This document shows positions 43,063 through 52,167 of a stretch of 64,000 bases of DNA, one piece after another; position 1 is the first letter of the stretch, and each line of letters opens with the position of its first letter. The notes under the pieces were generated by a model. It was not told where the DNA came from and made no database searches. It saw only the letters and a program-made list of their open reading frames with translations. This stretch comes from Nitrosotalea sp. (GTDB taxonomy: Archaea; Thermoproteota; Nitrososphaeria; Nitrososphaerales; Nitrosopumilaceae). The translations under genes were made by a program, and so were the position numbers. The stretch spans positions 52,793 to 116,792 of the forward strand of contig JANWLA010000023.1 of assembly GCA_025451075.1 (NCBI GenBank), given 5' to 3'.

Positions 43063-43455
43063 ATGTCTAACAAAATAGCATTGCTCTTGTTTACAGTATC
43101 TGTTCTTATGACATCTTTGTTGGCAATTAACTTGCCACAAGTAAATGCTCTTACCCAAAGAGACTTTTCAGTGTATGATGATAGTCATACCACTGCAAGC
43201 TATGGTATCAGCAAAGTATGTGGTAACCACCTATGTGCACCAGGTGAACATGCACAGTGGATAAACACATTATGGCAGTCACAAAGAACGGGTTATGGTA
43301 AAGTTGGAAATGCACAAAATGGTGAAGATGTCATGCACAGCATGGCAGGCTCTACTGCATCATCAATGACTTCTCATGGAACTATGAAGATGTCAAGTAA
43401 CATGACCATGACAATGCACATGTCAGGAAATGCTACTACACCAAATACCAAATAA
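43063..43455 (+). CDS. Secreted Cys/His protein with Met-rich tail (tandem copy 1)
   Basis: 130 residues. A signal peptide (MSNKIALLLFTVSVLMTSLL...VNA) leads to a conserved core VCGNHLCAPGEHAQW, which carries two Cys and two His. Residues 91-120 hold nine Met and three His, a density typical of Cu(I)-binding Met motifs. A paralogue follows 87 nt later. No named family; extracytoplasmic metal binding is inferred. Confidence 0.8.
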   Translation: MSNKIALLLFTVSVLMTSLLAINLPQVNALTQRDFSVYDDSHTTASYGISKVCGNHLCAPGEHAQWINTLWQSQRTGYGKVGNAQNGEDVMHSMAGSTASSMTSHGTMKMSSNMTMTMHMSGNATTPNTK

Positions 43456-43513
43456 TTACAGTGGATCTAAAACCACTAGCCCATTTTTCTCATGAATAAA
43501 TTCATCATAATTC

Positions 43514-43522
43514 TTTTATATG
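43514..43522 (+). promoter_or_regulatory. TATA box of the second secreted Cys/His protein
   Basis: TTTTATATG is centred about 25 nt before ATG 43543; it supports this start rather than the longer track start at 43492. Confidence 0.6.
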
Positions 43523-43542
43523 CCGCCAAGTCAAAACAACTC

Positions 43543-43869
43543 ATGTCTAACAAAGTGGCATTACTCTTGTTTACAACATCTGTGCTTTTGACATCATTTG
43601 CAGCAGTGTTTGTTCCACAAGTAAATGCTTTGACCCCAAGTACTTGGAATGACAACATATCCACTGCAAGCTATGGCAACAGTGTGGTCTGCGGTGATCA
43701 CAAGTGTGCACCAGGCGAACACACAAAGTGGGTAAATGCAATCTGGCAATCACAAAAGATAAGCTATGGTAAAGTTGGAAGTGCTCCACATGGCGAAGAT
43801 GTCATGTCTGGATTGGCAACAAATGCAACAACTCAAGCAATACCAACAATGCCAACAGGCACCAAGTAA
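43543..43869 (+). CDS. Secreted Cys/His protein (tandem copy 2)
   Basis: 108 residues from ATG 43543. The signal peptide MSNKVALLLFTTSVL and core VCGDHKCAPGEHTKWVNAIW closely match copy 1, showing tandem duplication. The tail is short and has lost most Met residues. It carries its own promoter, so the pair is not a simple operon. Confidence 0.8.
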   Translation: MSNKVALLLFTTSVLLTSFAAVFVPQVNALTPSTWNDNISTASYGNSVVCGDHKCAPGEHTKWVNAIWQSQKISYGKVGSAPHGEDVMSGLATNATTQAIPTMPTGTK

Positions 43870-43943
43870 ATAAAATAATATTCCAACTGACGGAAAAACC
43901 AAAAACCGTTTTTTAATTTCTATTTCTATCTAATGTATGATTT

Positions 43944-44519
43944 TTAAAAATTGACGTCAAAGCCGCCCATGTCTCCTGGGCCGCCGTCTCCAAATCCGCT
44001 TCCTCCGCTAAAGTCCTGGCCTGAGCTTGTATCATGGCCACCGCTCATATCTTGGCCTCCACTCATGTCGTGTCCGCCACTGTCTATGTACTGGTCTGGC
44101 ATGAAACTAGTCATTGCCATGCCCATAAAGCCCATCATTGTAGAAAACATCATCATGTCCATTATTCCCATGAACATCATTGAAGGCAAGATGGACTTGT
44201 GCTCTTCCATGTGCTGCTGGAGTTTTTCCTTGTCTCCGCTCTTCCACATGGTTACCATCTGATTCCAGTTCTGTTGGAGCTCAAACTTTCTTTCTTCTAG
44301 TTCCTTGTTGCCTTTTTCTGTGAGGACAAGTTCTTTTTTGGAACCAAGCCAACCTTTCTTTTCCACTAGAACAACAAAGCCTTTTTCTTCAAGGCGCGCA
44401 AGTAAACTGTTTATCTCTTCTGCACTGATCTTTGTCTTTCTTGAGATCTTGTCAAACTTTCTTGCACCCTGGCTTATTGCAGCTAGTACCATTACATCGT
44501 TTGGCTCTTCGTTTTCCAT
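43944..44519 (-). CDS. Winged-helix protein with Met-rich segment and Gly/Asp repeats
   Basis: 191 residues: an N-terminal MarR-like winged helix (about 10-78: RKFDKISRKTKISAEEINSLLARLEEKGFV), a helix, then residues 114-140 with 13 Met in 27 positions, hydrophobic enough for membrane insertion, and a C-terminal Gly-Asp-Ser repeat region (GGHDMSGGQD...). It could be a membrane-attached or metal-sensing regulator. It converges on the tandem secreted-protein pair. Confidence 0.75.
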   Translation of the reverse strand: MENEEPNDVMVLAAISQGARKFDKISRKTKISAEEINSLLARLEEKGFVVLVEKKGWLGSKKELVLTEKGNKELEERKFELQQNWNQMVTMWKSGDKEKLQQHMEEHKSILPSMMFMGIMDMMMFSTMMGFMGMAMTSFMPDQYIDSGGHDMSGGQDMSGGHDTSSGQDFSGGSGFGDGGPGDMGGFDVNF

Positions 44520-44593
44520 GGTAAAATAATTGAAGCTGCCCTATAAATCGGTTATTCCGCAAGATATTAAGCCGTTGTACTGTTCTATACTAT

Positions 44594-45007
44594 GTGCAGC
44601 ACGACTCGTTTACAGACGATGACATACGAAAAATTTATTCTCTAAAAAATATTGCAGTTGTTGGCATGTCAAAAAATCCAGACAAGGCAGCACACTATGT
44701 TCCAAAGTATTTGATTGACAATGGGTACAATGTAATTCCAGTAAATCCTACCGCAACAGAAATTCTTGGAAGAAAATGTTATTCCACATTGCTTGACATT
44801 TCTGGTCCCGTAGATGTTGTTGATGTATTTAGGCCATCTGACCAGCTCATGCCAGTAATGGAACAAGCTGTAAAAATAAAACCACATGTTATCTGGCTCC
44901 AGGAGGGAATACATAATACGGAAGCAGAAGAGGTAGCAAACAAGGCAGGAATTCCAGTTGTAGTTTTTAACAGGTGCATGCTTGCAGAGCATAAGAGACT
45001 CTTCTAG
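44594..45007 (+). CDS. CoA-binding domain protein (YccU/CoA_binding_2)
   Basis: 137 residues from GTG 44594. Rossmann-type CoA-binding domain: NIAVVGMSKNPDKAAHYVPKYL, VIPVNPTATEILGRKCY and VWLQEGIHN, all typical of the family. Likely binds CoA or an acyl-CoA in the cytoplasm. The next gene starts 3 nt after its stop. Confidence 0.88.
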   Translation: MQHDSFTDDDIRKIYSLKNIAVVGMSKNPDKAAHYVPKYLIDNGYNVIPVNPTATEILGRKCYSTLLDISGPVDVVDVFRPSDQLMPVMEQAVKIKPHVIWLQEGIHNTEAEEVANKAGIPVVVFNRCMLAEHKRLF

Positions 45008-45010
45008 GGC

Positions 45011-45376
45011 ATGTTAGACGATTTTGAGGAATTTCACAAGTCCCTTTTAGAGCTTGTCGAGTTTTTTAAAAAGAAAAATGTCCTGGTAAAGATGCACACT
45101 GACCCTGGGTCCAATATAATTCGAATCTATGGCGAGCGCTCAGATGGGCTGACACTTGCAAAAACAGGGCTTGAAGAAATAGAGGAGCTTGCCCTGACAA
45201 CTGCAGAGCACCACCCTTACTGGGGCCTCTTGTACAATGGCTCTGAAATACTAAAAATTGTTCTTGAAAAATGGAATGACAAACTCACAGAAGATGAAAT
45301 AAAACAGATATCCTGGTATGCCGATGAAATAAAAAATTCGTCAAGCCATGCTACCTCTCATGGTCACGACGAATAA
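45011..45376 (+). CDS. Hypothetical 121-aa protein
   Basis: Acidic, alpha/beta protein opening MLDDFEEFHKSLLELVEFFKK, with a His-rich C-terminal tail (SSSHATSHGHDE). Not recognised. In an operon with the CoA-binding gene. Confidence 0.65.
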   Translation: MLDDFEEFHKSLLELVEFFKKKNVLVKMHTDPGSNIIRIYGERSDGLTLAKTGLEEIEELALTTAEHHPYWGLLYNGSEILKIVLEKWNDKLTEDEIKQISWYADEIKNSSSHATSHGHDE

Positions 45377-45386
45377 TCTACGGCAG

Positions 45387-45395
45387 AGATAAATA
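45387..45395 (+). promoter_or_regulatory. TATA-like box of the OBG GTPase
   Basis: AGATAAATA is centred 28 nt before ATG 45419, but only 19 nt before ATG 45410, favouring the later start. Confidence 0.5.
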
Positions 45396-45418
45396 GCAAG
45401 TATCATCAGATGAAGACC

Positions 45419-46636
45419 ATGCCAATAAAGATTGGCCTTTTAGGTAAGACAAATACTGGCAAAACTACTTTTTTCAATGCGGCAACACTTGCAGGAGCGG
45501 AGGTCTCGACATATCCCTTTACAACAAAAAAACCAGAACGTGCACTAGGAAATGCAATCACGCCATGCGTCCACACTGAATTTAACATCCAGGACAATCC
45601 ACAAAATTCCAAATGCACTGATGGCTGGAGATTTATCCCAATCGAACTAATTGATCTTCCGGGACTGATAAAAGATGCATGGGCTGGAAAAGGACTTGGT
45701 AACCAGTTCCTTTCTGTGGCCACCCAGTCTGATGCAATATTGCATGTAGTTGATGTTTCGGGAAGCATTGATGCTGCAGGACGAATTGCTGAAGTTGGAA
45801 GCGGCGACCCGATTGCAGATGTCTCAGATATTGAAGAAGAACTGATCATGTGGTATCTCAAACTCTTGGAGGGCAACCGGGATAAAATATCAAAACTTAT
45901 CCAGTCTGAGACAGAGCCTGTTGTTGCAATAACTGATGTGTTTCGCGGAATAGGAGTAAAGGAAAGCCATGTAAAAGATACTCTAAAGGCAACAGGGCTT
46001 GAAGACAAGCACTTTGAAAACTTTGACATGCATGACAGCAAAAAGTTTGCTGCATATTTGCGAAAGATATCCAAGCCGACTCTAATAGTTGCAAATAAAA
46101 TTGACGTGCCAGGCGCAGAAAAAAACTTTGACAGGCTGCGAGAAAAATACATTGATACTATCGTCATTCCAGCAAGCACTGACAGTGAGCTCTCGCTGAG
46201 AAAGGCAGAGAAAAAGGGACTCATAAAATACGTCCCAGGCTCTGAGCAGTTTGAAATACTGCACAAGGAGCAGCTAAACAAAAAGCAAATTGATGCACTT
46301 GACTTTATCACGCAAGGAATCTTGGGAGAATACATGAGAACAGGTGTCCAGTTTGCAATCAATGTTACAGTATTCAAGTTGCTCAAGATGAATTCAATTT
46401 ATCCTGTGGCAAACTCTGAGAAACTCTCTGACAAAAAGGGCCGAGTACTTCCTGATTTGATTTTGCTAAAAGACGGCGCAACTGTAGAAGACCTGGCAAA
46501 AGAGATACACACTGACCTGACAAAGGGGCTGCTCTATGCAAAAGATGTCAGGTATGGAGTGAGGCTTCCTGTACACTATCAATTAAGGGACAGGGATGTT
46601 GTATCACTTGTAAGCGCCCAGACAAAAAAATCCTAG
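45419..46636 (+). CDS. ychF: OBG-family GTPase/ATPase (YchF-like)
   Basis: 405 residues. P-loop GKTNTGKTTFFNA, G3 DLPGL, NKID, and a C-terminal TGS domain (RVLPDLILLKDGATVEDLAKEIHTDL...). Translation-associated P-loop NTPase. YchF from bacteria and humans prefers ATP; the archaeal specificity cannot be read here. Converges on cysS with a 4-nt overlap. Confidence 0.9.
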   Translation: MPIKIGLLGKTNTGKTTFFNAATLAGAEVSTYPFTTKKPERALGNAITPCVHTEFNIQDNPQNSKCTDGWRFIPIELIDLPGLIKDAWAGKGLGNQFLSVATQSDAILHVVDVSGSIDAAGRIAEVGSGDPIADVSDIEEELIMWYLKLLEGNRDKISKLIQSETEPVVAITDVFRGIGVKESHVKDTLKATGLEDKHFENFDMHDSKKFAAYLRKISKPTLIVANKIDVPGAEKNFDRLREKYIDTIVIPASTDSELSLRKAEKKGLIKYVPGSEQFEILHKEQLNKKQIDALDFITQGILGEYMRTGVQFAINVTVFKLLKMNSIYPVANSEKLSDKKGRVLPDLILLKDGATVEDLAKEIHTDLTKGLLYAKDVRYGVRLPVHYQLRDRDVVSLVSAQTKKS

Positions 46637-48039
46637 TTTTCTATACCTATTTTTTCCTGCTTCATCCAGAGTGTCTTGTTTTTGTGATCAATTAAAACAA
46701 TATTCATGTCTGAGATTTGTTTTCGGATTGCATCTGCCTCTTGGAATTTCTTCTGGCTTCGTAATGTATTTCGTTGATTGATAAGATTTGAGATCTGGTT
46801 TTTTTCATTGTCTGTTACTTGAATTACATCCAGTCCAAGAATTGAACGCATTTCGTGGAATGCTGGCATGATGTAATCTGATATTTTCTTGGTGAGTTTT
46901 TCTGATGATGCTAGCTGGTTGATGTTTTTCACCATCTTGAAAAAGGCGGCAAGTGCAAGTGGTGTGTTAAAGTCTGAATCAAGTGCTGATTCAAACTCTG
47001 CCTTTGATTCCAGGACAAATTCCTTTACTTGGTCAAATCCTTCTGTTACCTGGGTGTCATCTGATAAAATCATCTCATAGTAACAGTTTTCCACCTGGCG
47101 CCATTTTGTGATGGTCTCTTTTAGTATCTCTTCGGAATAATCAATTGGCTTTGTATAGTGACCTGACAGGCAAAACAGCCTGATTATGTTTGGGCCCCAT
47201 TTGTTAAGGACGTGATCAATTGATTTTGTATTTCCAAGTGACTTTGACATCTTTTCGCCATTTATTGTGACCATCCCTACATGCATCCAGATCTTGGCAA
47301 AGTTGATTCCAGAAAATGACTCTGACTGGGCTATCTCGTTTTCATGGTGAGGAAATATCAGGTCTCTTCCACCACCGTGTATCTCAAAGTTGCTTCCAAG
47401 ATATTTCAGACTCATTGCAGAGCACTCGATGTGCCACCCGGGCCTTCCCTTGCCCCATGGGCTGTCCCATGTTGGGGTGTCATCAGAGAACTTCCATAAC
47501 GCAAAGTCAAGCGGATCTTTTTTTGTCTCGTCGACTTCGACTCGTGCACCTGAGACTAGCTCGTCTGTTTTTTTCTTGGATAATTTTCCATATTCCTTGA
47601 ATTTCAAGACTGCAAAGTATACTCCGTTTTTGGACACATATGCAAATCCCTTATCCGCCAGTCCCTTGATGATCTCAATCATGTCTGAGATGTGCTCTGT
47701 TGCCTTGGGGTACATGTCTGCCCTTTTTACATGCAGCCTGTCAAAGTCACTGAAATAATTTTTGATGTATTTTGAAGATATGGTATCCGCACCAGTGTTT
47801 TCATTTTTTGCGCGGTTGATTATTTTATCATCAACATCAGTAAAATTTTGTATGAGGTTTACCTTGGCTCCATTTGCTTCCAGGTATCTTCTGAGAACAT
47901 CAAAAACAATTATGGTTCTTGCATGCCCAATGTGGCTCTCGTCATATACTGTAACGCCGCACAGGTATATCCTGACTGGATTTGTCGTATCCACATTTTT
48001 TTCTGCCACTGATAATGTATCAAAAATTCTCATGGTCAT
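46633..48039 (-). CDS. cysS: Cysteinyl-tRNA synthetase
   Basis: About 468 residues. HIGH motif DESHIGHART, zinc Cys (IYLCGVTVYD), KMSKS in NGEKMSKSLGN, and the DALR-like anticodon region at the C-terminus. I start at ATG 48039 because it overlaps the nadE stop in an ATGA junction; the track's 48054 would overlap more. Same-strand neighbour of nadE. Confidence 0.96.
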   Translation of the reverse strand: MTMRIFDTLSVAEKNVDTTNPVRIYLCGVTVYDESHIGHARTIIVFDVLRRYLEANGAKVNLIQNFTDVDDKIINRAKNENTGADTISSKYIKNYFSDFDRLHVKRADMYPKATEHISDMIEIIKGLADKGFAYVSKNGVYFAVLKFKEYGKLSKKKTDELVSGARVEVDETKKDPLDFALWKFSDDTPTWDSPWGKGRPGWHIECSAMSLKYLGSNFEIHGGGRDLIFPHHENEIAQSESFSGINFAKIWMHVGMVTINGEKMSKSLGNTKSIDHVLNKWGPNIIRLFCLSGHYTKPIDYSEEILKETITKWRQVENCYYEMILSDDTQVTEGFDQVKEFVLESKAEFESALDSDFNTPLALAAFFKMVKNINQLASSEKLTKKISDYIMPAFHEMRSILGLDVIQVTDNEKNQISNLINQRNTLRSQKKFQEADAIRKQISDMNIVLIDHKNKTLWMKQEKIGIEN

Positions 48040-48830
48040 CCCGGTATGGTGCATGGTGTTGCCATGGTTCTTTTGTGTTCGCTTTTTTTGTACATTCTGA
48101 AAATCTTGTCAACATCTGAAATTGGTATCTCTGTTATCTTTGCAGTCTCGTCAATTGCAAGACCCTTTTCAACTGTACAATACAATATGGAATCAATCTC
48201 TTCGTAGTTCAGGCCAAGCTCAGTCTCTGCAGTGTGACCTTCCCACAGGTGGGGGCCGCTTGGCTTGGAGATTATATTCTGTGGCACTCCAAGACTTTTT
48301 GCAAGCTCTCGTATCTGGGTTTTATACAGTGATACAATTGGCAGCAAGTCAGCTGCCCCGTCTCCGAACTTTGTAAAGTATCCAATTAGAAACTCGCTCT
48401 TGTCAGAAGAGCCAAGTACTAGTGAATTTCGAGCATTTGCATAATAGTATAGTATGCTGGAGCGTATCCTTGCTCCCAAGTTTCCAAATGCCAATGGATT
48501 TGGCTCGATATACTTGGAGTATTCCTTGTGGATAAATCCAATGTCGATTAGCTTGTATTCAATTGAATGTTCATCAACTATTTTTATTGCATCCTCTGTC
48601 TCGCTGTTTGGAGTGATTTTTCCATTTGGCATTATGATAGCAAGTGATTTTTCCTTGGCAAATTTTGCACACAAGGCTGCAATTACTGCAGAATCAATCC
48701 CGCCGCTCAGGCCAAAGACAAGCCCTGCTGATCTTCTTTTTTCCAACTCGCTTTTTAAAAAATTACCAATATGGTTCTGGATTGAATCGTAATCTTTTCT
48801 TGTTATTTCTTCAATTATTTTACGATTCAA
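48036..48830 (-). CDS. nadE: NH3-dependent NAD+ synthetase
   Basis: 264 residues; final amidation of NaAD to NAD+. PP-loop FGLSGGIDSAVIAALC, SSDKSEFLIGYFTKFGDGAADLLPI and the KPSGPHLWEGHTAETELGLNYEEID segment match the family. The glutaminase domain is absent, so free ammonia is the nitrogen source. Translationally coupled to cysS. Confidence 0.96.
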   Translation of the reverse strand: MNRKIIEEITRKDYDSIQNHIGNFLKSELEKRRSAGLVFGLSGGIDSAVIAALCAKFAKEKSLAIIMPNGKITPNSETEDAIKIVDEHSIEYKLIDIGFIHKEYSKYIEPNPLAFGNLGARIRSSILYYYANARNSLVLGSSDKSEFLIGYFTKFGDGAADLLPIVSLYKTQIRELAKSLGVPQNIISKPSGPHLWEGHTAETELGLNYEEIDSILYCTVEKGLAIDETAKITEIPISDVDKIFRMYKKSEHKRTMATPCTIPG

Positions 48831-48865
48831 CGTTTTTTAAAATGATCCTAAAGAAATTAAACTTA

Positions 48866-49168
48866 TCAAACGTCTAGATAGATTCCGTCTTTTTTTACTT
48901 CGACATTGTATGTCTGCAGCTTTACACCTTTGATGTAATCCATCAGTTCACCTGTCTTGATGTTATAGTGCCAAAAGTGAAGTGGGCATTCCACAATATC
49001 GCCGTCAAGTTTGCCTGGAGCAAGTGATCCGTCTTGGTGGACACATACTGAATCAAGCGCATGAAAACCGTCCTGGTTGAAGACTGCAATTCTCTTGCCG
49101 TCTACTACAAACTCTCTGCCTTTTCCTGGGGCAACTGCATCCTTTTCTGCCACTTTTTTCCACGCCAT
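48866..49168 (-). CDS. Rieske-type [2Fe-2S] ferredoxin
   Basis: 100 residues of the NirD/biphenyl-dioxygenase-ferredoxin type. Cluster ligands C42-x-H44 and C61-x2-H64 (CVHQDG, CPLHFWHYN). Soluble; partner oxygenase or reductase unknown. Confidence 0.92.
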   Translation of the reverse strand: MAWKKVAEKDAVAPGKGREFVVDGKRIAVFNQDGFHALDSVCVHQDGSLAPGKLDGDIVECPLHFWHYNIKTGELMDYIKGVKLQTYNVEVKKDGIYLDV

Positions 49169-49219
49169 ATTTTGTAAAACTAAATCTATCCAATATTTAG
49201 ATTGTCATTTTTGATACTG

Positions 49220-49227
49220 TTTTATAC
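49220..49227 (+). promoter_or_regulatory. TATA box of ahcY
   Basis: TTTTATAC is centred about 26 nt before ATG 49249, supporting that start over the longer track version. Confidence 0.6.
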
Positions 49228-49248
49228 CCCATGAAATTGTGTTTTCAT

Positions 49249-50490
49249 ATGAGCCAGGTAAAAGATCCAAGCCTTTCAGAAAAGGGAAAAATGTCTTATG
49301 AATGGGCACGCGATCACATGCAGATTCTCACTAATACCATATCACGATTAAAAAAATCCCAGCCCCTCAAGGGCTTGCGCATTGGAATTTGTCTTCATAT
49401 CACAAAAGAGACATCTGTCCTGATCATGGGCGCAAAGGAACTTGGGGCAGATGTAAGCGCATGTGCTGCAAACCCGCTTTCAACACAGGACGACATTGCA
49501 GCATTTTTGGCTGAAAACGGAATTCACATTTATGCATGGACCGGCCAGACCACCGAAGAGTATGACTGGTGCATTGACCAGATGCTAAGCCACAAGCCAC
49601 AGATTTTGACTGATGACGGCTCTGACAGCCACAGCAAGATACACGGAAACAAAAAATTTGCTTCCATGAAAGTCTTGGGAGGAACTGAAGAGACCACAAC
49701 AGGTGTCATACGACTAAAGGCACTTGCAAAAGAAAAGAAATTGAAGTATCCCGTAATTGCAGTAAATGACGCATATACAAAACACATGTTTGATAACAGA
49801 TACGGAACAGGCCAGAGTACCATTGACGGTTATCTGCGTTCAATGAACTTGCTTTTTGCAGGCAAGCGAGTTGTTGTTGCAGGATATGGTTGGGTGGGAA
49901 GAGGAGTTGCATCAAGGTGCCGCGGAATGGGCGCCAAAGTTTGTGTTACTGAAGTTGATCCTGTAAGAGCGTTAGAGGCTCACATGGATGGCTTTGATGT
50001 TGCACCAATGGCAGAAGCTGCAAAAATAGGTGAAATATTTATCACTGCAACAGGCCAGACTGGAATAATTAGAAAAGAGCACATACTCTCAATGAGAAAG
50101 GGTGCAATCATGGGCAACGTCGGCCACTTTGATGTTGAAGTTGATGCAAAGTTCTTGCTAACTGAATCAAAATCTGTAAGACAGGTAAGACCAAATCTTG
50201 ACGAGTGTATTCTAAAGAACGGCAAGAAAGTGTACCTCATCGGAAAAGGAAGAATTGCAAATCTTGTTGCAGCAGAGGGACACCCGCCAGAGGTCATGGC
50301 ACAATCATTTTCAAATCAATTATTGTCCATGATATACATTGCAAAGAACCACAAAAAGATTGGAAAGAATGTAATTACAGTTCCACAAGAAATTGATATC
50401 CAGATTGCAATTGATGCACTACAAGCAATGGATGTACACATGGACAAGCCAACTGCAGCTCAGATAAAATACGGCCAGAGCTGGGCATAG
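49249..50490 (+). CDS. ahcY: S-adenosylhomocysteine hydrolase
   Basis: 413 residues from ATG 49249. NAD-binding VVVAGYGWVGRGVASRCRGMGA, VTEVDPVRALEAHMDGF, and NVGHFDVEVD match SAHH. It recycles SAH after methylation. The C-terminal HPPEVMAQSFSNQ also fits. Only 30 nt separate it from metG, which carries its own TATA-like box. Confidence 0.96.
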   Translation: MSQVKDPSLSEKGKMSYEWARDHMQILTNTISRLKKSQPLKGLRIGICLHITKETSVLIMGAKELGADVSACAANPLSTQDDIAAFLAENGIHIYAWTGQTTEEYDWCIDQMLSHKPQILTDDGSDSHSKIHGNKKFASMKVLGGTEETTTGVIRLKALAKEKKLKYPVIAVNDAYTKHMFDNRYGTGQSTIDGYLRSMNLLFAGKRVVVAGYGWVGRGVASRCRGMGAKVCVTEVDPVRALEAHMDGFDVAPMAEAAKIGEIFITATGQTGIIRKEHILSMRKGAIMGNVGHFDVEVDAKFLLTESKSVRQVRPNLDECILKNGKKVYLIGKGRIANLVAAEGHPPEVMAQSFSNQLLSMIYIAKNHKKIGKNVITVPQEIDIQIAIDALQAMDVHMDKPTAAQIKYGQSWA

Positions 50491-50499
50491 CTTAAATCA
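50491..50499 (+). promoter_or_regulatory. TATA-like box of metG
   Basis: CTTAAATCA is centred 26 nt before ATG 50521, overlapping the end of the ahcY stop region. Confidence 0.5.
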
Positions 50500-50520
50500 C
50501 ACACAAACTTTACTCTGATA

Positions 50521-52167
50521 ATGAAAAAGGCAATCATAACCAGTGCGCTGCCGTATGCAAACGGAGAGATACACCTTGGGCATGTTGCATCAACTTATCT
50601 TCCTGCTGATATTACAACAAGATTTCTAAAACAAAATGGAACTGAGGCCTATTACTTTTGTGCATCAGATGATTTTGGCACGCCGATTTTGATACAATCA
50701 GAAAAAGAGAACAAGACTCCTGAAGAGTACGTCAAGGTCTGGAACAAGCGTGACTATGAAGATTTTACAGCCTTTGGGATTAGGTTTGATTTTTTTTACC
50801 GCACAAGTTCGCCTGAAAACGTATCCTTTGTGCAAGAGGTCTTTAAAAAATTACAAACAAATGGCCATATCTACGAAAAGGAAATCATCCAGTTTTACTG
50901 TAACATTGATAAAAAATTCCTGCCTGACAGGTATGTACTTGGAAGGTGTCCGTACTGCAAGGCAGAAGATCAATACTCTGACTTGTGTGAAAAGTGCGGC
51001 AGGGTGCCTGAAGAGATTGAAGATCCAAAATGCTCCATATGCAAAAACCCACCTACAAAAGAAAAGACAAGGCACTATTTTTTCAAGCTGACAAACTTTG
51101 TCAACGAACTAAACCAGTGGCTTGAATCTGATTCTCATCTGCAAAAAGATGTCAAAAAATATGTCCAAAACTGGATAAAAGAAGGCCTGGTAGACTGGGA
51201 TATCACACGAGACATGAACTGGGGTGTACCAATCCCGCTTGACTCTGCAAAGGGGCAGGTCTTTTACGGATGGTTTGACAACCACCTGGCGTATATTTCA
51301 ACTGCGCTAAAGTTTTTAGATGACAAGGGAATAGATGGAAAAAGTTTCTGGAACTCGGCAGACATTTATCATTTCATTGGAAAAGATATCGTATACCACC
51401 ACTATCTGTTCTTGCCTGCAATGAGAATTGGAATTGGAAACGAGTTCAAGCTTCCTGATTATATCCCGACTCGGGGGCATCTCATGCTCCAGTCAAAAAA
51501 AATATCAAAGAGCCGCAATTGGTACATTGGCCTCAAGGACTTTCTTGGGATTTATCCTGCAGATTATTTGAGATTCTATCTTGCACTGATAACTCCATAC
51601 AGCCAGGACGATCTTAATTTTGACTGGGAAGAGTTTGCATCAAGGATAAACTCTGAGCTTATTGGAAATATTGGAAATTTTGTTAACCGCGCACTAGGGT
51701 TTACGCAAAAAAGCATGGAAGGGGTTGTGCCAAATACTGGCGAGTTTGATGCAAGCGACACTGAAGCACAAGATAAGATTAAGAATTTTTCAGGTGAGCT
51801 TACACTTTTGATGCAAGACAACAGCCTTGACAAGGCTCTGAAAAAAATCATCGAGTTTTCTGCACACTTTAACCAGTACTTTCAGAAAAAAGAACCGTGG
51901 AAGGGCGGGCCTGGGTCTGCAAACTGTGTGTATGTTTCCGTAAATGCCGTGCGCAGTCTTGCAATATCGCTCTACTCGTTTTTGCCTGAATCCTCGCAGA
52001 AAATATGGGAGCAGATTGGGCTGAGTGGTTCGGTATCGTCTCAACCATGGGGTTCCATGTCTGAACTTTTGGTACCGCAGGGTCACAAGATTGGTCCGGC
52101 GTCTCCTTTGTTTAAAAAAATAGAGGCTGCTGATATTGTACTGCACAAGGCAAGACTTGGCAAGTAA
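50521..52167 (+). CDS. metG: Methionyl-tRNA synthetase
   Basis: 548 residues. HIGH-type motif GEIHLGH at 15-21, zinc knuckles (CPYCKAEDQYSDLCEKCG; CSICKNPP), and a KMSKS variant KISKSRNW. The C-terminal tRNA-binding EMAP domain is absent, as in many archaea, where it is a separate gene. Its stop overlaps the MFS start by one base (TAATG). Confidence 0.95.
   Translation: MKKAIITSALPYANGEIHLGHVASTYLPADITTRFLKQNGTEAYYFCASDDFGTPILIQSEKENKTPEEYVKVWNKRDYEDFTAFGIRFDFFYRTSSPENVSFVQEVFKKLQTNGHIYEKEIIQFYCNIDKKFLPDRYVLGRCPYCKAEDQYSDLCEKCGRVPEEIEDPKCSICKNPPTKEKTRHYFFKLTNFVNELNQWLESDSHLQKDVKKYVQNWIKEGLVDWDITRDMNWGVPIPLDSAKGQVFYGWFDNHLAYISTALKFLDDKGIDGKSFWNSADIYHFIGKDIVYHHYLFLPAMRIGIGNEFKLPDYIPTRGHLMLQSKKISKSRNWYIGLKDFLGIYPADYLRFYLALITPYSQDDLNFDWEEFASRINSELIGNIGNFVNRALGFTQKSMEGVVPNTGEFDASDTEAQDKIKNFSGELTLLMQDNSLDKALKKIIEFSAHFNQYFQKKEPWKGGPGSANCVYVSVNAVRSLAISLYSFLPESSQKIWEQIGLSGSVSSQPWGSMSELLVPQGHKIGPASPLFKKIEAADIVLHKARLGK

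Noticed and set aside
45406-46386. 326-aa minus-strand ORF
   Set aside because: Antisense shadow of the OBG GTPase, whose P-loop and TGS domain are unmistakable; the shadow product is Ser/Phe-rich without motifs.
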